DNA from: Candidatus Puniceispirillum sp.
GTDB lineage: Bacteria > Pseudomonadota > Alphaproteobacteria > Puniceispirillales > Puniceispirillaceae
Assembly (NCBI GenBank): GCA_016780525.1
Contig: JADHLR010000060.1
Coordinates: forward strand, 1 to 9,236
Direction: 5' to 3'
Length of the DNA: 9,236 bases
Part shown: in pieces, positions 6,340 through 9,236 of the stretch
Numbering within the stretch: position 1 is the stretch's first letter
Layout of the letters: every line of letters begins with the position of its first letter
Program-made: the position numbers and the translations under genes
Notes under the pieces: model-generated
Seen by the model: the letters and a program-made list of their open reading frames with translations, nothing else
What the model was told of the DNA's origin: nothing
The model's database searches: none

Positions 6340-6351
6340 GCTGCATCTTTC

Positions 6352-6397
6352 TAATTGGTTATTGGCTAACTTGGTTTCTGGTTAACTGGTTTCTGGC
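6352..6397. repeat. Three imperfect 15-16-bp tandem repeats just upstream of trpG
   Basis: Plus-strand units are TAATTGGTTATTGGC (6352-6366), TAACTTGGTTTCTGGT (6367-6382) and TAACTGGTTTCTGGC (6383-6397); TGGTTTCTGG is exact at 6372-6381 and 6387-6396. In the trpG message this gives repeated ACCAG/ACCAA cores ending 13 bases before the ATG. A related sequence lies at 3034-3053, 14 bases before the moaC ATG. Confidence 0.75.
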
Positions 6398-6509
6398 AAA
6401 CCCGTGTTTACCCTTATCAACCCACCGGTTTTTATTCAAATGATTTGTTGCTGCCGGCATAGCGGCTGGACTGATTGATCATAACCACAGGAATTTATTG
6501 CTTAAAAAA

Positions 6510-6529
6510 TGTGGTAAAATAAAACCACA
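6510..6529. repeat. TGTGGT/ACCACA inverted repeat in the trpG-rplM region
   Basis: TGTGGT at 6510-6515 and ACCACA at 6524-6529 are perfect complements around an 8-base AT-only spacer. A third copy of ACCACA is at 6484-6489. It could be a regulator site or a weak RNA hairpin; there is no T-tract of terminator type after it. Confidence 0.4.
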
Positions 6530-6530
6530 C

Positions 6531-6543
6531 AATCAACATATTG
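6531..6543 (+). promoter_or_regulatory. Candidate IHF binding site
   Basis: AATCAACATATTG matches the IHF consensus WATCAANNNNTTR at every defined position and lies next to AT-rich DNA, as IHF sites often do. It is about 41 bases upstream of the rplM -35 box. Such a match is expected by chance at a rate below one per window this size, so it is suggestive only. Confidence 0.35.
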
Positions 6544-6583
6544 AAAATTATATATAAAATAAATTTTTGTGCCAATTATTAAT

Positions 6584-6612
6584 TTGACGTGATGTCAAAA
6601 CCACCCTATAAC
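6584..6612 (+). promoter_or_regulatory. Sigma-70-type promoter for rplM-rpsI
   Basis: TTGACG at 6584-6589 and TATAAC at 6607-6612 are separated by 17 bases, each with one mismatch to consensus. The start would be near 6619, giving a leader of about 55 bases before rplM. The -35 box lies within an inverted repeat, TTTGAC (6583-6588) and GTCAAA (6594-6599) with a 5-base spacer. Confidence 0.75.
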
Positions 6613-6674
6613 CCGTGGCAGAGCTGATGCGGGCAGGGTTTCTGGCCGGTCATAATTGAAGTGGAGATTGTAAC

Positions 6675-7142
6675 ATGCCTTTGCCAAGGACATATGTCGC
6701 AACGCCAAAAGATATTGAGAAAAGCTGGTTCGTTATTGATGCGGCTGATCTGGTTCTTGGGCGTCTTGCGTCGCTGGTCGCGATGCGTGTGCGTGGCAAG
6801 CACAAGCCGACCTACACACCGAATATGGATTGTGGTGATCATATCATCATCGTCAATGCCGAAAAGGTGCGTCTGACCGGAAATAAGCGGTCACAAAAAA
6901 CTTATTATTGGCACACCGGTTATCCCGGCGGTATCAAAGAACGCACCGCTGATAAGATTCTCGATGGTCGGTTTCCTACCCGGGTGATTGAAAAAGCTGT
7001 GCAACGGATGATCCCGCGCGGCCCGCTTGGTCGTCAGGCGATGCGTAACCTGCATATCTATGCTGGGCCAAGCCATCCGCATGAGGCACAACAGCCTGTT
7101 GCGCTTGATATTGCCAGCATGAACGACAAGAATAAGAGGTAG
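6675..7142 (+). CDS. rplM: 50S ribosomal protein L13
   Basis: L13 is an early-assembly protein of the large ribosomal subunit. The 155-residue product has the family signatures in order: WFVIDAADLVLGRLAS (residues 18-33), VRGKHKPTYTPNMDCGDHIIIVNAEKV, the TGYPGG loop and PRGPLGRQAMRNLHIYAGPSHPHEAQQP near the C-terminus. The length suits Alphaproteobacteria. GGAG at 6663-6666 lies 8 bases before the ATG. It is followed after two bases by rpsI, the standard rplM-rpsI operon, behind a near-consensus promoter. Confidence 0.98.
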   Translation: MPLPRTYVATPKDIEKSWFVIDAADLVLGRLASLVAMRVRGKHKPTYTPNMDCGDHIIIVNAEKVRLTGNKRSQKTYYWHTGYPGGIKERTADKILDGRFPTRVIEKAVQRMIPRGPLGRQAMRNLHIYAGPSHPHEAQQPVALDIASMNDKNKR

Positions 7143-7144
7143 TT

Positions 7145-7669
7145 ATGGCAGAAGATACGCAAAACGCAGACGTGCAATCTGCAGAAACAAAAGCCGAAGG
7201 TATGGCCGCACTTGGTGCGCTTGCAGATGAGGCACCGGTTGAAGCTGCACCGCAGGCACCGGCCGAACCAAAAATTGACAATCTGGGTCGGTCATATGCC
7301 ACCGGACGCCGGAAAGACGCTGCCGCCCGTGTATGGGTCAAGCGTGGCACCGGCCAGATGACGATCAATGGCAAAAATGTCGCTGAATATTTCGCCCGCC
7401 CGGTGTTGCAAATGATTTTGGCACAGCCATTTGAGGCAACTGAACGTCTTGGTGAATTTGACGTGATTGCCACGGTGCGCGGCGGCGGATTATCCGGCCA
7501 GGCCGGTGCGGTGCGTCACGGCATCAGCCGCGCTTTGACATTGTTTGAACCAGGCTTGCGCCCGGCACTGAAATCGGGTGGCTTCCTGACACGTGACTCA
7601 CGTGTTGTTGAACGGAAAAAATACGGCAAAGCAAAAGCCCGCCGGAGCTTCCAGTTTTCAAAGCGTTAG
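7145..7669 (+). CDS. rpsI: 30S ribosomal protein S9 with acidic N-terminal extension
   Basis: S9 belongs to the small subunit, its C-terminal tail reaching towards the P-site tRNA. The conserved domain begins near residue 46 (NLGRSYATGRRKDAAARVW) and continues with GTGQMTINGK, YFARPVL, VRGGGLSGQAGAVRHGISRAL, FLTRDSRVVERKKYGKAKARR and the terminal FQFSKR. The first 45 residues are an Ala/Glu-rich extension (total 174 residues against about 130 in E. coli), as seen in many Alphaproteobacteria. The start lies two bases after the rplM stop, with AGAGG at 7135-7139 overlapping the end of rplM, so translation is probably coupled. A strong terminator follows. Confidence 0.97.
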   Translation: MAEDTQNADVQSAETKAEGMAALGALADEAPVEAAPQAPAEPKIDNLGRSYATGRRKDAAARVWVKRGTGQMTINGKNVAEYFARPVLQMILAQPFEATERLGEFDVIATVRGGGLSGQAGAVRHGISRALTLFEPGLRPALKSGGFLTRDSRVVERKKYGKAKARRSFQFSKR

Positions 7670-7700
7670 ACCACAGATTTACAAAAATATAAAAAAAACA

Positions 7701-7731
7701 AAGGGTTGCGAAACATCGCAGCCCTTTTTTT
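7701..7731 (+). terminator. Rho-independent terminator of rplM-rpsI
   Basis: AAGGGTTGCG (7701-7710) pairs with CGCAGCCCTT (7717-7726) through ten pairs including one G-T wobble, around a 6-base loop, followed by a seven-base T run (7725-7731). An A-rich stretch precedes the stem. It lies 32 bases after the rpsI stop. Confidence 0.93.
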
Positions 7732-7764
7732 GTGCTTTTCGATCTACGCCCTTGTGAAATTATT

Positions 7765-7790
7765 TTGACAATTTGTCGATAAATTGTCAA
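7765..7790. promoter_or_regulatory. 26-bp palindrome upstream of the oxoprolinase-type gene
   Basis: TTGACAATTT (7765-7774) and AAATTGTCAA (7781-7790) are perfect inverted repeats around GTCGAT, whose central TCGA is also symmetric, so only one pair of the 26 bases is mismatched. It lies 53-78 bases upstream of the likely TTG start, a usual operator position. The left arm begins with a perfect TTGACA, but no -10 box stands 16-18 bases downstream. There is no T-tract and the rpsI terminator is already complete upstream, so an operator is more likely than a terminator. The regulator is not identified. Confidence 0.6.
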
Positions 7791-7842
7791 CGTAGCCCTG
7801 TTATGACCGATCGTGGTTGCTAACGCGGGTGGAGATGCGGCG

Positions 7843-9236
7843 TTGAATGAGATGACAATAAAAGGCACGTCAGGCTGGCAATTCTGGGTTGATCGTGGTG
7901 GTACATTTACCGATCTTGTGGCCTGCCGCCCGGATGGCCAACTCATCACCCATAAATTACTGTCGGAAAATCCAGAGGCCTATGATGACGCTGCCTTGCA
8001 GGGGATTCGTGACATTTTGGGGTTGGCGGCTGACGCGACACTGCCAGCCGAGCATATCGATGCGATCAAAATGGGCACCACAGTTGCCACCAACGCCTTG
8101 CTGGAGCGCAAAGGCGACCGCACCTTGCTTGTTGTTACCCGTGGGTTTCGTGATCAGTTGCGTATCGCCTATCAGGCGCGGCCACGGCTGTTTGACCAGC
8201 ATATCGTTTTGCCCGAAATGCTGTATGAGCGGATTGAAGAGGTCAGTGAGCGGGTCGATGCCAATAATAATATTCTGCTGCCGCTTGATCTCGATGATCT
8301 GGCGCCGCGTTTGCAAGCGGCGTTTGACGATGGTATCCGCGCTATTGCCATTGTGTTGATGCATGGCTACCGGGTGCCGGCGCATGAACAGAAGATTGCC
8401 GCATTGGCCAAACGCATTGGCTTTAGTCAGATTTCCACAAGCCATGGCACCAGCCCGATGATCAAATTTGTCGGACGCGGCGATACCACTGTCGCTGACG
8501 CCTATCTATCGCCGATATTGCGCCGCTATATTGATCGATTGGCAGGTGATCTTGATGCGTCGGCGCAGACTAAATTACAGATGATGCAATCCAATGGCGG
8601 GCTGACTGATGCGGGTTTGTTTCAGGGCAAGGATGCGATTTTGTCCGGCCCGGCTGGCGGCATTGTTGGCGCTGTTAAAACCGCTAATCAGGCCGGTTTT
8701 GACAAGGTCATCACATTTGACATGGGTGGCACATCGACCGATGTAGCGCATTATGAAGGCGCCTATGAACGGGTGTTCGACACCATGGTTGCCGGGGTGC
8801 GTATTCATGCACCAATGTTGTTGATCCATACAGTCGCGGCTGGTGGCGGGTCAATATGCCGGTTTGACAATGGACGGTTTCAGGTGGGCCCGCAAAGCGC
8901 TGGCGCGAATCCCGGCCCGGCCTGTTACCGGCGTGGTGGGCCGTTGGCGGTGACTGATTGCAATGTCATGCTTGGCAAGCTGCAGCCTGAATTTTTTCCG
9001 TCTGTGTTCGGGCCAAATCAGGATGAACCGCTTGATGCGGTGCCGGTCAAACGCCAATTCACCGCATTGGCTGAAGAGGTGGCCAAAACCACCGGTGTGA
9101 CATTGAGCGCCGAAGCCATTGCCAGCGGGTTTTTAAAAATTGCCGTTGAAAATATGGCGAATGCGATCAAGAAAATTTCCGTACAGCGTGGCTATGATGT
9201 CACTGATTATGCGTTGCAATGTTTTGGTGGGGCCGG
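7843..9236 (+). CDS. 5-oxoprolinase/hydantoinase-type ATPase, N-terminal part (runs off right edge)
   Basis: ATP-dependent 5-oxoprolinases and hydantoinases open cyclic amides such as 5-oxoproline or hydantoins. The 464 visible residues contain the N-terminal signature WQFWVDRGGTFTDLVA (12-27, phosphate-binding motif), KMGTTVATNALLERKGDRT (76-94), VTRGFRDQLRIAYQARPRLF, VLMHGYRVPAHE, GRGDTTVADAYLSPILRRY, SGPAGGIVGA (268-277) and the ATPase motif TFDMGGTSTDVA (291-302). The resemblance is closest to bacterial proteins of the eukaryotic 5-oxoprolinase type, often one chain of about 1200 residues with the A and B halves fused; whether this one is fused cannot be seen. Start choice: TTG at 7843 has GGAG 8 bases upstream; ATG at 7852 in the same frame is the alternative, with GGAG 17 bases away. 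It follows the rpsI terminator and a large palindrome, so it is probably an independently regulated unit. SHGTSP (200-205) has Gly where I expect Glu. Confidence 0.9.
   Translation, partial: MNEMTIKGTSGWQFWVDRGGTFTDLVACRPDGQLITHKLLSENPEAYDDAALQGIRDILGLAADATLPAEHIDAIKMGTTVATNALLERKGDRTLLVVTRGFRDQLRIAYQARPRLFDQHIVLPEMLYERIEEVSERVDANNNILLPLDLDDLAPRLQAAFDDGIRAIAIVLMHGYRVPAHEQKIAALAKRIGFSQISTSHGTSPMIKFVGRGDTTVADAYLSPILRRYIDRLAGDLDASAQTKLQMMQSNGGLTDAGLFQGKDAILSGPAGGIVGAVKTANQAGFDKVITFDMGGTSTDVAHYEGAYERVFDTMVAGVRIHAPMLLIHTVAAGGGSICRFDNGRFQVGPQSAGANPGPACYRRGGPLAVTDCNVMLGKLQPEFFPSVFGPNQDEPLDAVPVKRQFTALAEEVAKTTGVTLSAEAIASGFLKIAVENMANAIKKISVQRGYDVTDYALQCFGGA

Larger units (their letters stand above)
6340..6674. 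other. 335-base AT-rich divergent intergenic region between trpG and rplM
   Basis: No convincing gene is present. From left to right it holds a tandem repeat block just upstream of trpG (6352-6397), a TGTGGT/ACCACA inverted repeat (6510-6529), an IHF-like match (6531-6543), a very AT-rich stretch (about 6500-6585) and the rplM promoter (6584-6612). It must also contain the trpG promoter, but no consensus pair could be fixed on the minus strand. The rplM leader of about 55 bases shows no clear hairpin. Confidence 0.7.

Noticed and set aside
6359..6460. Minus-strand 33-codon reading frame upstream of trpG as a trp attenuator leader peptide
   Set aside because: It has only one Trp codon, no ribosome binding site before its ATG, and no competing hairpins or T-tract after it.
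6583..6599. An FNR/FixK box upstream of rplM
   Set aside because: The half-sites are TTGAC/GTCAA with a 5-base spacer; the known box is TTGAT-N4-ATCAA.
7835..7855. Tiny frames (ATG CGG CGT TGA and ATG AGA TGA) just before the oxoprolinase gene as a regulatory upstream ORF
   Set aside because: Two to three codons each, easily arising by chance, with no conservation evidence available.

Overview
The window reads as a piece of an alphaproteobacterial chromosome of moderate GC. The gene order trpG-trpD-trpC-moaC-moeA-lexA, with a comEC-type gene converging on lexA, is typical of Alphaproteobacteria. The lexA upstream region carries GTTC-N7-GTTC sites, the alphaproteobacterial SOS box type. Ribosomal protein S9 has the Ala/Glu-rich N-terminal extension common in that class. 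A marine SAR116-like member is possible, but this is a guess from general character and no marker gene here settles it.

Layout. Positions 1-628 (+) hold the C-terminal end of a ComEC/Rec2-like DNA uptake protein, apparently with a reading-frame break near its start; its tail overlaps the end of lexA by 59 bases. On the minus strand, reading right to left, are trpG (5665-6339), trpD (3921-4937), trpC (3080-3898), moaC (2544-3020), moeA (1319-2554) and lexA (570-1205). A plus-strand cupin gene (5125-5613) sits between trpG and trpD and splits what is usually one trp operon. A 335-base AT-rich divergent region (6340-6674) separates trpG from the plus-strand pair rplM-rpsI (6675-7669), which ends in a strong intrinsic terminator. 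Behind a large palindrome, a plus-strand 5-oxoprolinase/hydantoinase-type gene starts near 7843 and runs off the right edge.

How the genes work together. trpG, trpD and trpC encode the glutaminase subunit of anthranilate synthase and two later steps of tryptophan synthesis; trpE is not in the window. moaC and moeA act early and late in molybdenum cofactor synthesis and overlap by 11 bases, so they are probably translationally coupled. LexA represses the SOS regulon and very probably its own gene through three evenly spaced GTTC half-sites. rplM and rpsI form the usual ribosomal pair. The oxoprolinase-like gene probably opens a separate unit.

I see no CRISPR array, transposon, phage gene, tRNA or rRNA, and no convincing undescribed multi-gene system. 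The parts worth a second look are regulatory and structural: the triple SOS box, the cupin insertion with a new trpD promoter, related tandem repeats the same distance upstream of moaC and trpG, and the palindrome before the oxoprolinase gene.
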